Assembly (NCBI GenBank): GCA_001771065.1
Contig: MESQ01000022.1
Span: 1 to 64,000, forward strand
Direction: 5' to 3'
Length of the DNA stretch: 64,000 nucleotides
Origin: Burkholderiales bacterium RIFOXYD12_FULL_59_19
GTDB lineage: Bacteria; Pseudomonadota; Gammaproteobacteria; Burkholderiales; Burkholderiaceae_C
The position numbers and the translations under genes are program-made. The notes under the pieces are model-generated. The model did not search any database and was not told where the DNA came from. It saw only the letters and a list, made by a program, of their open reading frames with translations. Shown piece after piece: positions 26,818 through 35,544 of this stretch (position 1 is the first letter of the stretch; each line of letters begins with the position of its first letter).

Positions 26818-28304
26818 GTGGTGCGTGTCAGCCCGCTTTGTGGCGATTTCTGCACATGGTCCAGCAGCGAGCCGTCAGCCGCCAGCAGCGTCACGTCCAG
26901 CGGCATCTGGCCTAGCGCGTGGGTGGCGCAGGACAGGCAGGGGTCATAGGCGCGAATGGCGACTTCGATGTGGTTGAGCAGGCCCTCGGTCAGTTCCTGA
27001 CCGTCCAGGTAGTCCCGCGCCACCGAGCGCACCGCTTCGTTCATAGCCTGGTTGTTGTGGGTGGTGGACACAATCAGGTTGCAGCGTGTGACCAGGTCAT
27101 CGTCACCCACCTCGTAGTCGTGGATCAAGGTACCGCGCGGCGCTTCGATCATGCCGACCCCATGGCGCTGGCGCACGCCGGTGGTGACAAGGTCGCCCGA
27201 CAACAGCGCCGGCTCAGTCAGCAATTCAGTAATCACCTCGACCGCGTGCAGCATCTCGATCATGCGTGCCCAGTGGTAAGCCAGCGTGGCATGCACCGGC
27301 TCACCCCGGCCCCAGGCGACAAAGGCCCGGCGCTCAGCTTCAGCACGGGCGCTGGGAATAAAGTCGCAGTTTTGCACCCGGGCCAGCGGACCCACGCGGT
27401 ACCAACCCAGCTGCGCACCCAAGCTGCGCAGGTAGGGAAACTTCATGTAGCTCCAGGGGCGCACTTCTTCTTCAATGAGCTCCAGGTACCGCTGGTCGTC
27501 GATCTGGTCAAACAAAATGCGGCCATTTTCATCACGTACCCGCAGCACACCGTCGTACAAATCCATGGCACCATCGGCGCGCACCAGCGACATCACATTG
27601 GACTTGAAGCTGCCAAAGTTGTTGTACAGCGCCGGGTTTTGCGCATGTAACTGTTTGGCAATGGCCACCGCATCTTGTGCCCATTGCAGCATCTGGGGCA
27701 AGTCGCGTTGCAGGCTATTGCGTTCATCTGCAGTGACCAGCTTGTTGATGCCGCCCGGCACGGCGCCGGTGCCATGCACGCGTTTGCCTGAGGTGATCCG
27801 AATGATTTCCTGGCCGAACTTGCGCAGCGAAATGCCCTTTTTCGCGATCTCGGGGTGGGCTTGCGCCACACCCACGATGTTGCGCTTGGCCACTTCTGAA
27901 TCAAACCCAAACAACAGATCGGGCGACGACAGGTGAAAGAAGTGCAGCGCATGGGATTGCAGGATTTGCCCGTAGTGCATCAGGCGCCGCACGACGTTGG
28001 CGCTGGCGCTTACCGGTGTAGCGCCCAGCACGCGGTCAAACGCCTTGGCCGCCGCCAGGTGGTGCGACACCGGGCAGATGCCGCACAGGCGCTGCACCAT
28101 CACCGGCACTTCCCAGTAGGGGCGGCCTTCGATGAATTTCTCAAACCCCCGGAACTCGACAATATGCAGGCGCACCTGCTCGATGTGGTTGTCGGCGTCC
28201 AGCAGCAGCGTCACCTTGCCATGCCCCTCGACGCGCGACACCGGGTCAATCGCCACCCGGCGCAGGTGCTCGGGGTGGGCGGCGGTTTCAAGTGGAAAAG
28301 TCAT
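26814..28304 (-). CDS. hoxH: NAD-reducing [NiFe] hydrogenase large subunit HoxH
   Basis: This is 496 aa from ATG 28304 (AAGGG 8 nt upstream), preferred over the TTG at 28322. Both nickel-binding motifs are intact: L1 RLCGICPVSHH (residues about 62-72) and L2 DPCLSCATHALGQMPL near the C-terminus. About 35 residues follow the last motif His, the peptide HoxW should cleave. Together with HoxY it splits or makes H2. The group 3d (bidirectional, NAD-linked) assignment follows from the HoxFU diaphorase genes in the same operon. The hyp maturation genes are not in the window. Confidence 0.97.
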   Translation of the reverse strand: MTFPLETAAHPEHLRRVAIDPVSRVEGHGKVTLLLDADNHIEQVRLHIVEFRGFEKFIEGRPYWEVPVMVQRLCGICPVSHHLAAAKAFDRVLGATPVSASANVVRRLMHYGQILQSHALHFFHLSSPDLLFGFDSEVAKRNIVGVAQAHPEIAKKGISLRKFGQEIIRITSGKRVHGTGAVPGGINKLVTADERNSLQRDLPQMLQWAQDAVAIAKQLHAQNPALYNNFGSFKSNVMSLVRADGAMDLYDGVLRVRDENGRILFDQIDDQRYLELIEEEVRPWSYMKFPYLRSLGAQLGWYRVGPLARVQNCDFIPSARAEAERRAFVAWGRGEPVHATLAYHWARMIEMLHAVEVITELLTEPALLSGDLVTTGVRQRHGVGMIEAPRGTLIHDYEVGDDDLVTRCNLIVSTTHNNQAMNEAVRSVARDYLDGQELTEGLLNHIEVAIRAYDPCLSCATHALGQMPLDVTLLAADGSLLDHVQKSPQSGLTRTT

Positions 28305-28353
28305 GGAATATCCCTTATGCAATGGGGTATCACCCGGTTTTGATGGGAACTCT

Positions 28354-28411
28354 GTAGGGTTGAATGTGGGGCGGACTTCAGTCCGCCATGGTCGACTGAA
28401 GTCGACCCTAC
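28354..28411. repeat. Paired 18-bp palindromes inside the hox operon
   Basis: Two palindromes with the same design lie side by side between hoxY and hoxH: GGCGGACTTCAGTCCGCC (28370-28387) and GGTCGACTGAAGTCGACC (28390-28407), each with 8-bp arms around a 2-nt centre. An outer inverted repeat GTAGGGT/ACCCTAC brackets them. It is a REP-like element that would form strong hairpins in the hox mRNA, and it is related to the palindrome at 17898. Confidence 0.85.
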
Positions 28412-28439
28412 AACAAGCCCAACAACAAGGTCAAATCCT

Positions 28440-29018
28440 TCAGTCATAGCGAATGAGTCCATGCCCCAATTGCGGCGTGCGTCCAGCCAGCAGGTCCGTC
28501 AAAAACGACCAGATGGCGTCGGCGCTGGGTGGGCAACCGGGCAAAAAATAGTCCACATGCACCACCTCGTGGATCGGGTGCACATGGTTTAGCGGCAGTG
28601 GCAGCTCGGGGTCGTTGGGTACCTGGCTACCGGCCACCGTGCCGTTGTGGCTGCAATACACATCACACAGCATCTGGCCCACATCGCGCTGGTTGCGCTG
28701 TGCCGGCAGGCCGCCGTTGATGGCGCAGGCGCCCATCGCCACCAGCGTCTTGCAGTGCGCCCGAAATTCGCGCAGCACCTGCACGTTTTCGGCATTGCAT
28801 AGCCCGCCTTCGATCAGGCCAATGTCGCAGCGGCCAATGGTTTTGATGTCGGTCAGCGGTGAGCGGTCAAACTCGACGTGTTCCAGCAGTTCCAGCAGGC
28901 GCTCGTCAATGTCGAGCAAGGACATGTGGCAGCCAAAACAGCCCGCCAGTGACACCGTGGCCACCTTGAGCTTGCGTGGCGCGTGTAAGGGAGTTGCACC
29001 AGTCAAAGCGGTTGTCAT
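28440..29018 (-). CDS. hoxY: NAD-reducing hydrogenase small subunit HoxY
   Basis: This is 192 aa with no Tat signal, as expected for the soluble cytoplasmic type. The ligands of the proximal [4Fe-4S] cluster are visible: AGCFGCHMSL (residues about 25-34), a Cys in GGLCNAEN, GACAINGG (about 96-103) and LPGCPPSADA (about 159-168). It has a strong RBS (GGAGG) inside the end of hoxU and overlaps its stop by ATGA. It relays electrons from the HoxH active site to HoxFU. Confidence 0.96.
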   Translation of the reverse strand: MTTALTGATPLHAPRKLKVATVSLAGCFGCHMSLLDIDERLLELLEHVEFDRSPLTDIKTIGRCDIGLIEGGLCNAENVQVLREFRAHCKTLVAMGACAINGGLPAQRNQRDVGQMLCDVYCSHNGTVAGSQVPNDPELPLPLNHVHPIHEVVHVDYFLPGCPPSADAIWSFLTDLLAGRTPQLGHGLIRYD

Positions 29019-29737
29019 GTCTCGTCCTCCTGCGACACCGGGTGGCTGTCAAATCGCCGCTGGCCAATGGGGATGACAAAGCCGCGCCGTTTGGGCAGGA
29101 TGGCGCCCACCGGGCAGATGTTGGCGGCACGGTCTGTGGCGCTGATGGCGCTGTTCAACAGCTGGCCACTGTCGCTATTGACCAGCAAATGGCTGGCCAC
29201 ACCGCGCCCGCCCATGGCAAACACATGTTTGCCCTCTTGCGCACTGGCGCGCACACACAGGCCGCACAAAATACAGCGGTTCAGGTCCAGCAGCAGGTCG
29301 GGGTGGCTGGCATCGACCCGACGGTTCGGGTAAAACTCTTCAAAGTGCGGCCCGTCCATGCCCATTTGGTAGGCGGTGGCCTGAAGCAGGCAGTTGCCGC
29401 TCTTTTCGCATGACGGGCAAAAGTGGTTGCCTTCGACAAACAGCATTTGCAGCAGCGTTTTGCGCTGGGTGTTGAGTTCGGGGGTGTCGCTTTCCACGTC
29501 TTGTCCACTGCTGGCCGCAATGGTGCAGGCCGCCCCGGTGCGTCCGTTGACCTTGACCGTGCACAGTCGGCAAGAGCCATGGGCAGCAAAGTCGGGATGC
29601 CAGCACAGGTGTGGAATGTAATGCCCGGCGCGGCGGGCGGCCTGCAAAATGGAGTCACCCGGGCCAAATTCGACCTCTTGCCCGTCCAGGGCAAAGGTGC
29701 CGGGGCTCAGGGCGTCAATGCGGTGGTCTGTCATCAT
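29015..29737 (-). CDS. hoxU: Hydrogenase diaphorase Fe-S subunit HoxU
   Basis: This is 240 aa and resembles the N-terminal domain of complex I subunit NuoG. The [2Fe-2S] ligands lie in LCWHPDFAAHGSCRLCTV and the following AACTIA (residues about 45-75). A His/Cys cluster motif follows (HFCPSCEKSGNCLLQ, about 107-121), then a [4Fe-4S] motif (CILCGLCVRA, about 154-163) with a distal Cys in NICPVG. It wires HoxY to the flavin subunit HoxF. The start overlaps the hoxF stop by ATGA. Confidence 0.95.
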   Translation of the reverse strand: MMTDHRIDALSPGTFALDGQEVEFGPGDSILQAARRAGHYIPHLCWHPDFAAHGSCRLCTVKVNGRTGAACTIAASSGQDVESDTPELNTQRKTLLQMLFVEGNHFCPSCEKSGNCLLQATAYQMGMDGPHFEEFYPNRRVDASHPDLLLDLNRCILCGLCVRASAQEGKHVFAMGGRGVASHLLVNSDSGQLLNSAISATDRAANICPVGAILPKRRGFVIPIGQRRFDSHPVSQEDET

Positions 29738-31545
29738 TCAAAATTCTCCAGGTGCGCGCCGCTGTCGTTGCGTCCGGTGGCGCGCCGCGCCTGCGAGAGT
29801 TCGGCGTCCATGTCAAACCCTGCGACAAAGTGCAGGGATTTCAAATGCTGCTCGTAGGCCGGGCGAAACTTGGTGATGGTGTCGCGCAACGGGTTGCAGG
29901 CCCCAGCGCCCAGGCCGCAGTGGGTGGCGCCGTGCATCAGTTTGTCCAGCTCATACAGCACCTGGATGTCGGCGCTGGAGCCATAACCGCGCTTGAGTTT
30001 GTCCATCTGGCGCACCACCAGCTCGGTCCCGACGCGACAAGGTGTACAAAAGCCGCAGCTCTCATGGGCAAAAAAGTGGGCAAAGTTGCGGGCCACCTCA
30101 AACATGTCGCGGCTACGGTCAAACACCATGAAGGCGCCCGCCGTGGGCACATCCTCAAAGCCAATGTGGCGGTCAAATTCCAGCGCTGACAGGCATACGC
30201 CTGATGGCCCGCCAACCTGTACTGCCTGGGTGTTGCGTGCGCCGCAGTCTTCCAGGATGCGCCCGACGCGCGTGCCAAAAGGGTACTCGTAAATGCCGGG
30301 GCGCTCGCAGTCGCCCGAGACCGAGTGGATCTTGGTGCCGGTCGATTGTGCTGTACCGATGCGCGCCCACCAGGCGCCGCCATGCACGGCAATGTGGGTG
30401 ACGGCGCAGAAGGTTTCTACATTGTTGACGGTGGTGGGCTGGCCCAGGTAGCCGTGCTCCACCGGGAAAGGGGGGCGGATGCGGGGCACGCCGCGCTTGC
30501 CTTCCAGCGACTCGATCAATGCTGACTCTTCACCACACACATAAGCCCCGGCGCCCACATGGATGGTAATGTCAAAGTCAAAACCGGCCTTGCCCTGGAT
30601 GGACTTGCCCAGCAGGCCGTGTTCGCGCCGCCGCTGCAAGACCGCTTGCAGGTGGTCCAGCAGGTAACGGTATTCGCCGCGCAAGTACATCAGCCCTTGG
30701 CTGGCGCCCACCGTCCACGCCGCGATGGTCATGCCCTCGAACAGGGTGTCGGCGTAGCTGGTCAACAGCACCCGATCCTTGAAAGTGCCGGGCTCGCCTT
30801 CGTCGGCGTTGCAAACCACATAATGTGCCTGCCCCACGGCATTGCGGCACAGTTGCCATTTGGTGCCAGTGGCATAACCGGCGCCGCCCCGGCCGCGTAA
30901 TTTGGAACGTTTTAGATCGTCCAGCATGGCCTGGGGCTCACGCGCCAGTGCGGCGGCAAGGCCCGCTCCGGGCTGCGGTTGCACGCCCAGTTTGACATCT
31001 GCCAGGCGAATCTGGTCGTCGACCTGCGACCATTCCGCTGGCCATTGCGCGGCGGGTACCTGCTGTTCGATCAGGTCGGCCATCTGCGCAATACGGTCAG
31101 GGGTCAGCCGGGTGATCACCTGATGGTGGTTGATGAGCGCCGCCGGTCCCTGGTCGCACAGCCCGGTGCAAGAGCTGGTGGTCACACTGACCAGACCATC
31201 GGCACGCATCTGGTTCCGGGCTACTTTCAACAGGCCGCACAATTGCCGTAACAGGGCTTCGTTGCCGAGCATGCGGTCGGTGATGTTGTTGCTGAACAGG
31301 ACGCGGTAAGCACCCACCGGCTCGGTGTGAAAAAAACGGTAAAAGTCGGCAACCCCCTGCACATGGGCCAGCGTCAGGTTCAAGGCCTTGGCCGCATGTT
31401 GCAATGCCGAGCGCGGCAACCAGCCTGCAAAGGCCTGAAATTCGCGCAGAATTTGAACCAGGGCGTGAGGATCGCTGCCATGGCGCTGCAGCAAGGACTG
31501 AAGTTCAGCCGCCGAGCGCGCGGACAGGGGTGAAATTGCATTCAT
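29734..31545 (-). CDS. hoxF: Hydrogenase NADH-binding flavoprotein HoxF
   Basis: This is 603 aa from ATG 31545 (7 codons after the track start). The N-terminal NuoE-like domain (to about residue 160) keeps SSCTGLCDQGP, but the first Cys pair of that cluster is not evident. The NuoF-like part has the FMN motif KLRGRGGAGYATGTKW (about 218-233), the NADH site GAGAYVCGEESAL (about 337-349) and the [4Fe-4S] motif ESCGFCTPCRVG (about 498-509). It exchanges electrons between NAD(H) and the hydrogenase module. It is the first gene of hoxFUYHW. A separate hoxE is absent, as in the soluble hydrogenase type of Cupriavidus. Confidence 0.96.
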   Translation of the reverse strand: MNAISPLSARSAAELQSLLQRHGSDPHALVQILREFQAFAGWLPRSALQHAAKALNLTLAHVQGVADFYRFFHTEPVGAYRVLFSNNITDRMLGNEALLRQLCGLLKVARNQMRADGLVSVTTSSCTGLCDQGPAALINHHQVITRLTPDRIAQMADLIEQQVPAAQWPAEWSQVDDQIRLADVKLGVQPQPGAGLAAALAREPQAMLDDLKRSKLRGRGGAGYATGTKWQLCRNAVGQAHYVVCNADEGEPGTFKDRVLLTSYADTLFEGMTIAAWTVGASQGLMYLRGEYRYLLDHLQAVLQRRREHGLLGKSIQGKAGFDFDITIHVGAGAYVCGEESALIESLEGKRGVPRIRPPFPVEHGYLGQPTTVNNVETFCAVTHIAVHGGAWWARIGTAQSTGTKIHSVSGDCERPGIYEYPFGTRVGRILEDCGARNTQAVQVGGPSGVCLSALEFDRHIGFEDVPTAGAFMVFDRSRDMFEVARNFAHFFAHESCGFCTPCRVGTELVVRQMDKLKRGYGSSADIQVLYELDKLMHGATHCGLGAGACNPLRDTITKFRPAYEQHLKSLHFVAGFDMDAELSQARRATGRNDSGAHLENFE

Positions 31546-31588
31546 GGCGCGCAATATAGCGCACAAAATTACAATGCGTCATGCGGAT

Positions 31589-31605
31589 TGCCTGTGTCGA
31601 GCCAA
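31589..31605 (-). promoter_or_regulatory. Candidate sigma-54 promoter of the hox operon
   Basis: On the minus strand TTGGCTCGACACAGGCA has GG-N10-GC spacing and matches 14 of 17 consensus positions of a -24/-12 promoter. It lies about 45 bp upstream of the hoxF ATG in the 89-bp gap to coq7. Sigma-54 control of soluble hydrogenase genes is established in Cupriavidus. A nearby TATATT (-10-like) leaves a sigma-70 alternative open. Confidence 0.55.
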
Positions 31606-31634
31606 TCCCCCAAACCAACCAGACTGGAATCAAC

Positions 31635-32255
31635 ATGATGGACCGATTTTTAAGCACCGTGGATGACGCCTTGCGCACCGTCTTCGCCCAGCACCGTGGC
31701 ACCCAGGCCTGTCCGACCGTGCCGGGTGATGCCACCGAGCTCTCGGAACTCGACAAAAAAGAAGCGGGCGCGCTGATGCGTGTCAACCATGTGGGCGAGG
31801 TCTGCGCCCAGGCGCTTTACACCGCGCAGGCATTTGCGACCAAAAACGAAGCGCTGCGGGCCCATTTTCAAAAAGCCAGCGCCGAGGAAACCAACCATCT
31901 GGCCTGGACCGAACAGCGCCTGAAAGAGCTGGGTGACCGTCCCTCGCTGCTCAACCCGCTGTGGTACGCCGGCGCCTTTGGCATTGGGCTGCTGGCAGGC
32001 AGGCTGGGCGACAAGGTGAGTCTGGGTTTTGTGGTGGAGACTGAAAACCAGGTGGAAGCACATCTGGACAGCCACCTGAGTCGCTTGCCAAGTGGTGACC
32101 ATGCCTCACGCGCCATCGTGGCGCAAATGAAGGACGACGAGGCGCGCCATGCGCTGGACGCCAGGGAGCTTGGCGCCATTGACTTGCCCCCGCCGGTCAA
32201 AGGCCTGATGACCTTGGCGGCCAAGCTGATGACCACCGTGGCGCACCGGGTTTAA
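31635..32255 (+). CDS. coq7: Demethoxyubiquinone hydroxylase Coq7
   Basis: This is 206 aa from ATG 31635 (GGA 6 nt upstream); the track start at 31581 runs through the hox promoter region. It has the Coq7 di-iron carboxylate signature: [16 protein letters not shown] (residues about 49-64), [13 protein letters not shown] (about 83-95), [10 protein letters not shown] (about 135-144) and [11 protein letters not shown] (about 167-177). It hydroxylates 2-polyprenyl-3-methyl-6-methoxybenzoquinol in ubiquinone synthesis at the inner membrane. It requires O2. It is divergent from the hox operon. Confidence 0.95.
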   Translation: MMDRFLSTVDDALRTVFAQHRGTQACPTVPGDATELSELDKKEAGALMRVNHVGEVCAQALYTAQAFATKNEALRAHFQKASAEETNHLAWTEQRLKELGDRPSLLNPLWYAGAFGIGLLAGRLGDKVSLGFVVETENQVEAHLDSHLSRLPSGDHASRAIVAQMKDDEARHALDARELGAIDLPPPVKGLMTLAAKLMTTVAHRV

Positions 32256-32259
32256 GGCA

Positions 32260-32523
32260 TCAGGTGCTGAGAAGTCTGGCCAAAATGGCGATGACGCCAC
32301 CGATCACAAAACCCAGCATCCATTTAATTTGAGACACCTCGGTCTTGAGGACGGCCATGTCGGTTTTTAGAGGCGCCAAAGCCGAATCAAGCCCCCGGTT
32401 GGTGACGAGTTCATCCTGCGCCTCGGCAATGACACGTACCACCGTTTCAGCCTGGTCTGCCGTAAAGCCAGCCGACTTCAGCTTGTCTGAAAGTTTGAGA
32501 GAGTCGAACGTGATGGTGCTCAT
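32260..32523 (-). CDS. Small coiled-coil membrane protein (DUF1640-like)
   Basis: This is 87 aa. The N-terminal part (FDSLKLSDKLKSAGFTADQAE, ETVVRVIAEAQ) and heptad-rich middle lead to a C-terminal transmembrane helix (WMLGFVIGGVIAILARLL). The architecture matches bacterial DUF1640/CCDC90-like proteins: a short coiled coil anchored by one helix. Function is unknown. It is convergent with coq7, with 4 bp between the stops. Confidence 0.8.
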   Translation of the reverse strand: MSTITFDSLKLSDKLKSAGFTADQAETVVRVIAEAQDELVTNRGLDSALAPLKTDMAVLKTEVSQIKWMLGFVIGGVIAILARLLST

Positions 32524-32537
32524 GTCGCTAATTTACC

Positions 32538-32987
32538 CTAAATCTCAACGACCTCAAAGCTGGTCGTGATGTCTGCGGTTTTTCCCAGCATGACACTGGC
32601 CGAGCAGTATTTGTCGTGGCTCATGGCAATGGCGCGCTCGACTGCGGCCGGTGGAATGCCTTTGCCGGTCACGGTGAAGTGCATGTTGATTTTGGTGAAC
32701 ACCTTGGGGTCAAGGTCGGCGCGCTCGGCCTCAAGCTTGACGCTGCAGCCGCGCACGTCGTGGCGGCCGCGTTTCAGGATCAGCACCACGTCATAGGCGG
32801 TGCAGCCGCCAGCACCGGCCAGTAAAGTTTCCATTGGGCGCGGTGCCAGGTTCTGGCCGCCGTTCTCGGGTTTGGCGGTATCGGGCGCACCGTCCATCAC
32901 CAGCGTGTGGCCGCTGCCGGTTTCGGCCACAAAACCCATGCCCGAGCGGGTCCCCAAGGCGCCGGTCCAATTGACTATGCATTCCAT
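32538..32987 (-). CDS. OsmC-family peroxiredoxin-like protein
   Basis: This is 149 aa from ATG 32987; the track start is a TTG 8 codons earlier. The OsmC/Ohr fold markers are visible: RPMETLLAGAGGCTAYDVVLIL with the first catalytic Cys (residues about 47-68), and AMSHDKYCSASVMLGK with the second Cys (about 121-136). It reduces organic or fatty-acid hydroperoxides, although YhfA-type members of unknown substrate share these motifs. It ends 14 bp before the start of the DUF1640 gene on the same strand. Confidence 0.9.
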   Translation of the reverse strand: MECIVNWTGALGTRSGMGFVAETGSGHTLVMDGAPDTAKPENGGQNLAPRPMETLLAGAGGCTAYDVVLILKRGRHDVRGCSVKLEAERADLDPKVFTKINMHFTVTGKGIPPAAVERAIAMSHDKYCSASVMLGKTADITTSFEVVEI

Positions 32988-33067
32988 TTTCAGGTTTCTT
33001 TCAAGATTCAAGAGCCGCGATTGTCGCTTTTTGTCTCATTGCGCGGGGCGCTTATCATTGTCACCCT

Positions 33068-34630
33068 ATGAAAACACCCGCTTTGACCCCCGCCGACTAC
33101 CTCAAAAAGATCTTGACCGCCCGTGTGTATGACGTGGCGGTGGAAACCAATCTGGAAATTGCGCAAGACCTCAGTGCGCGCCTCAACAACACCGTGCTGC
33201 TCAAGCGTGAAGACCAGCAACCGGTGCACAGCTTCAAGCTGCGAGGCGCTTACAACAAGATGGCGCACTTAAGTCCGGCACACCTGAAAAAGGGTGTGAT
33301 TTGCGCCTCGGCCGGCAACCACGCCCAGGGTGTCGCCTTAAGTGCCCAGCGGCTCGGCTGCCGCGCCGTCATTGTCATGCCGACCACCACACCGCAGGTC
33401 AAGGTTGACGCGGTGCGCGGCTTTGGCGGCGAGGTGGTGCTGTTTGGCGACAGCTATTCAGACGCCCATGGCCACGCGGTGGCGCTGGAAAAAAAGGAGG
33501 GCCTGACCTTTGTGCATCCGTTTGACGACCCCGATGTGATTGCCGGCCAGGGCACCATTGCCATGGAACTGTTGCGTCAGCACCAGGGGCGCCTGGATGC
33601 CGTGTTTGTGGCGATTGGTGGTGGCGGTCTGATTTCTGGGGTGGCCAATTACATCAAGGCGCTGCGCCCCGAGATCAAGGTGATTGGCGTGCAAATGAAC
33701 GACTCCGACGCCATGACCCAATCGGTCACTGCTAAAAAGCGCGTCACCCTGGCCGACGTGGGTCTGTTCTCGGACGGCACGGCGGTGAAGCTGGTGGGTG
33801 AGGAGACCTTTCGTGTGGCCAGCGAACTGGTGGACGATTACATGCTGGTCGACACCGACGCGGTGTGCGCGGCCATCAAGGACGTGTTTGTCGATACCCG
33901 CAGCATTGTGGAACCCGCCGGTGCCCTGGCGGTGGCGGCGATCAAGCAGTATGTGGCCACGCACCGATCCAAGGGCGAAACCTACGCCGCCATTTTGTGC
34001 GGTGCCAACATGAATTTTGACCGCCTGCGCTTTGTCGCCGAGCGCGCCGAAGTGGGTGAGGAACGTGAGGCCTTGTTTGCCGTGACCATTCCGGAAGAGC
34101 GAGGCAGCTTCCGGCGCTTTTGTGAACTGATTGGCGATTTGCCGAGTTTCGGCGGGGCCAAAACGCTGCGCAACGTGACCGAATTCAACTACCGCATCAG
34201 CGACTCGAAAAAAGCCCATGTATTTGTTGGCCTGACCACTGCCGCCAAAGGCGAATCCGGCAAAATTGCCGCGCACCTGGGCCGGCACCGCTTTGATGCG
34301 CTGGATTTGACCCATGACGAATTGGCCAAGGAGCATATTCGCCACATGGTGGGCGGGCACTCAAGCCTGGCCGATGACGAGCGCCTGCTGCGCTTTGTGT
34401 TCCCCGAGCGCCCAGGTGCACTGCTGAAATTTTTAAACCTGTTGCGCCCCAACTGGAACATCAGCCTGTTCCATTACCGCAACCAGGGCGCTGACTATGG
34501 CCGTATTTTGGTCGGCATCCAGGTGCCAACGGGCGATTCGGACGCCTTTAGCGAATTTCTGGCCACGTTGGGCTACCCTTATGTAGAAGAAACGGGCAAT
34601 CCGGTGTTCCGGATGTTCCTGCAATCATGA
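33068..34630 (+). CDS. ilvA: Threonine ammonia-lyase, biosynthetic
   Basis: This is 520 aa, full length. The PLP lysine is in VHSFKLRGAYNKM (residues about 53-65). The Gly-rich phosphate loop is AIGGGGLISG (about 178-187) and CGANMNFDRLRF precedes the regulatory part. Two C-terminal ACT-like domains (about 325-415 and 420-515; LLRFVFPERPGALLKF) give isoleucine/valine feedback. It converts threonine to 2-oxobutanoate, the first committed step of isoleucine synthesis. Its stop overlaps the ATG of the next gene (ATGA). Confidence 0.97.
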   Translation: MKTPALTPADYLKKILTARVYDVAVETNLEIAQDLSARLNNTVLLKREDQQPVHSFKLRGAYNKMAHLSPAHLKKGVICASAGNHAQGVALSAQRLGCRAVIVMPTTTPQVKVDAVRGFGGEVVLFGDSYSDAHGHAVALEKKEGLTFVHPFDDPDVIAGQGTIAMELLRQHQGRLDAVFVAIGGGGLISGVANYIKALRPEIKVIGVQMNDSDAMTQSVTAKKRVTLADVGLFSDGTAVKLVGEETFRVASELVDDYMLVDTDAVCAAIKDVFVDTRSIVEPAGALAVAAIKQYVATHRSKGETYAAILCGANMNFDRLRFVAERAEVGEEREALFAVTIPEERGSFRRFCELIGDLPSFGGAKTLRNVTEFNYRISDSKKAHVFVGLTTAAKGESGKIAAHLGRHRFDALDLTHDELAKEHIRHMVGGHSSLADDERLLRFVFPERPGALLKFLNLLRPNWNISLFHYRNQGADYGRILVGIQVPTGDSDAFSEFLATLGYPYVEETGNPVFRMFLQS

Positions 34631-35541
34631 GCGCCTCCCTCGACGGCAAGCTGGTGGTGGCCATTTCCAGCCGTGCCCTGTTTGACTTTGAGGAAGAAAA
34701 CGAGCTTTTTGAGCAGGGTGATGACCGAGCCTACATGGCGCTTCAACTGCAGCGCCTGGACATTCCCGCCAAGCCCGGGGTGGCGTTTTCCTTGGTGCAA
34801 AAGCTGCTGGCGTTCAATCAGTCGCCGCCAACCAACAACAACCAACCCGTCGAGGTGGTCATCCTTTCGCGCAACGACCCGGTCTCAGGCATGCGGGTAT
34901 TTCGCTCGGCGCAGCATTACGGGCTGGCCATTGAGCGCGGCAGCTTCACGCGTGGCCAGGCGCCCTGGCGATACCTCAAACCGCTGCATGCCAATTTGTT
35001 TTTAAGCACCCATCTGAGTGACGTGCGCGCCGCACTCGATGCGGGTGTGCCTGCCGCACAGGTCTACCCGCGCTCGGTTCACGCCAGCGATGCCCATCCT
35101 TTTGAAGTACGTATTGCTTTTGACGGCGACGCGGTGCTGTTCAGCGACGAGGCCGAGCAGGTGTACCAAAGCCAGGGTTTGCAGGCGTTTCAACAGCATG
35201 AGACCCTGAAGGCCGCGCTACCCCTGCCCGATGGCCCGTTCAAGCCCCTGTTGTTCGCCTTGCAGCGGCTACAGAACGCCGGCACGCCCGCCATGCGCAT
35301 CCGCACCGCGCTGGTGACCGCGCGCAGCGCACCCGCGCATGAACGCGCCATTCGCACCCTGATGAACTGGAACATTGAGGTTGATGAAGCCATGTTTCTG
35401 GGGGGGCTGCCCAAAGGCGAATTTTTACGCGAATTCGAGCCCGACTTTTTCTTTGACGACCAGACCGGCCACATCGAGTCTGCCGCCCGGCATGTGCCCT
35501 CGGGACATGTGGCCAGTGGGGTGCGTAACAACTTCATCTGA
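34627..35541 (+). CDS. 5'-nucleotidase (cytosolic NT5C1-like family)
   Basis: This is 304 aa and resembles the PF06189 5'-nucleotidase family. It starts KLVVAISSRALFDFEEEN, has VVILSRNDPVSGMRVF, then RIAFDGDAVLFSDEAEQVY (the HAD-like DxD at residues about 160-178), with LVTARSAPAHERAIRTL and EAMFLGGLPKGEFL later. It should dephosphorylate nucleoside monophosphates in the cytoplasm. The start overlaps ilvA by ATGA, so the two are co-transcribed. A hairpin repeat pair begins just after its stop. Confidence 0.88.
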   Translation: MSASLDGKLVVAISSRALFDFEEENELFEQGDDRAYMALQLQRLDIPAKPGVAFSLVQKLLAFNQSPPTNNNQPVEVVILSRNDPVSGMRVFRSAQHYGLAIERGSFTRGQAPWRYLKPLHANLFLSTHLSDVRAALDAGVPAAQVYPRSVHASDAHPFEVRIAFDGDAVLFSDEAEQVYQSQGLQAFQQHETLKAALPLPDGPFKPLLFALQRLQNAGTPAMRIRTALVTARSAPAHERAIRTLMNWNIEVDEAMFLGGLPKGEFLREFEPDFFFDDQTGHIESAARHVPSGHVASGVRNNFI

Positions 35542-35544
35542 TCA

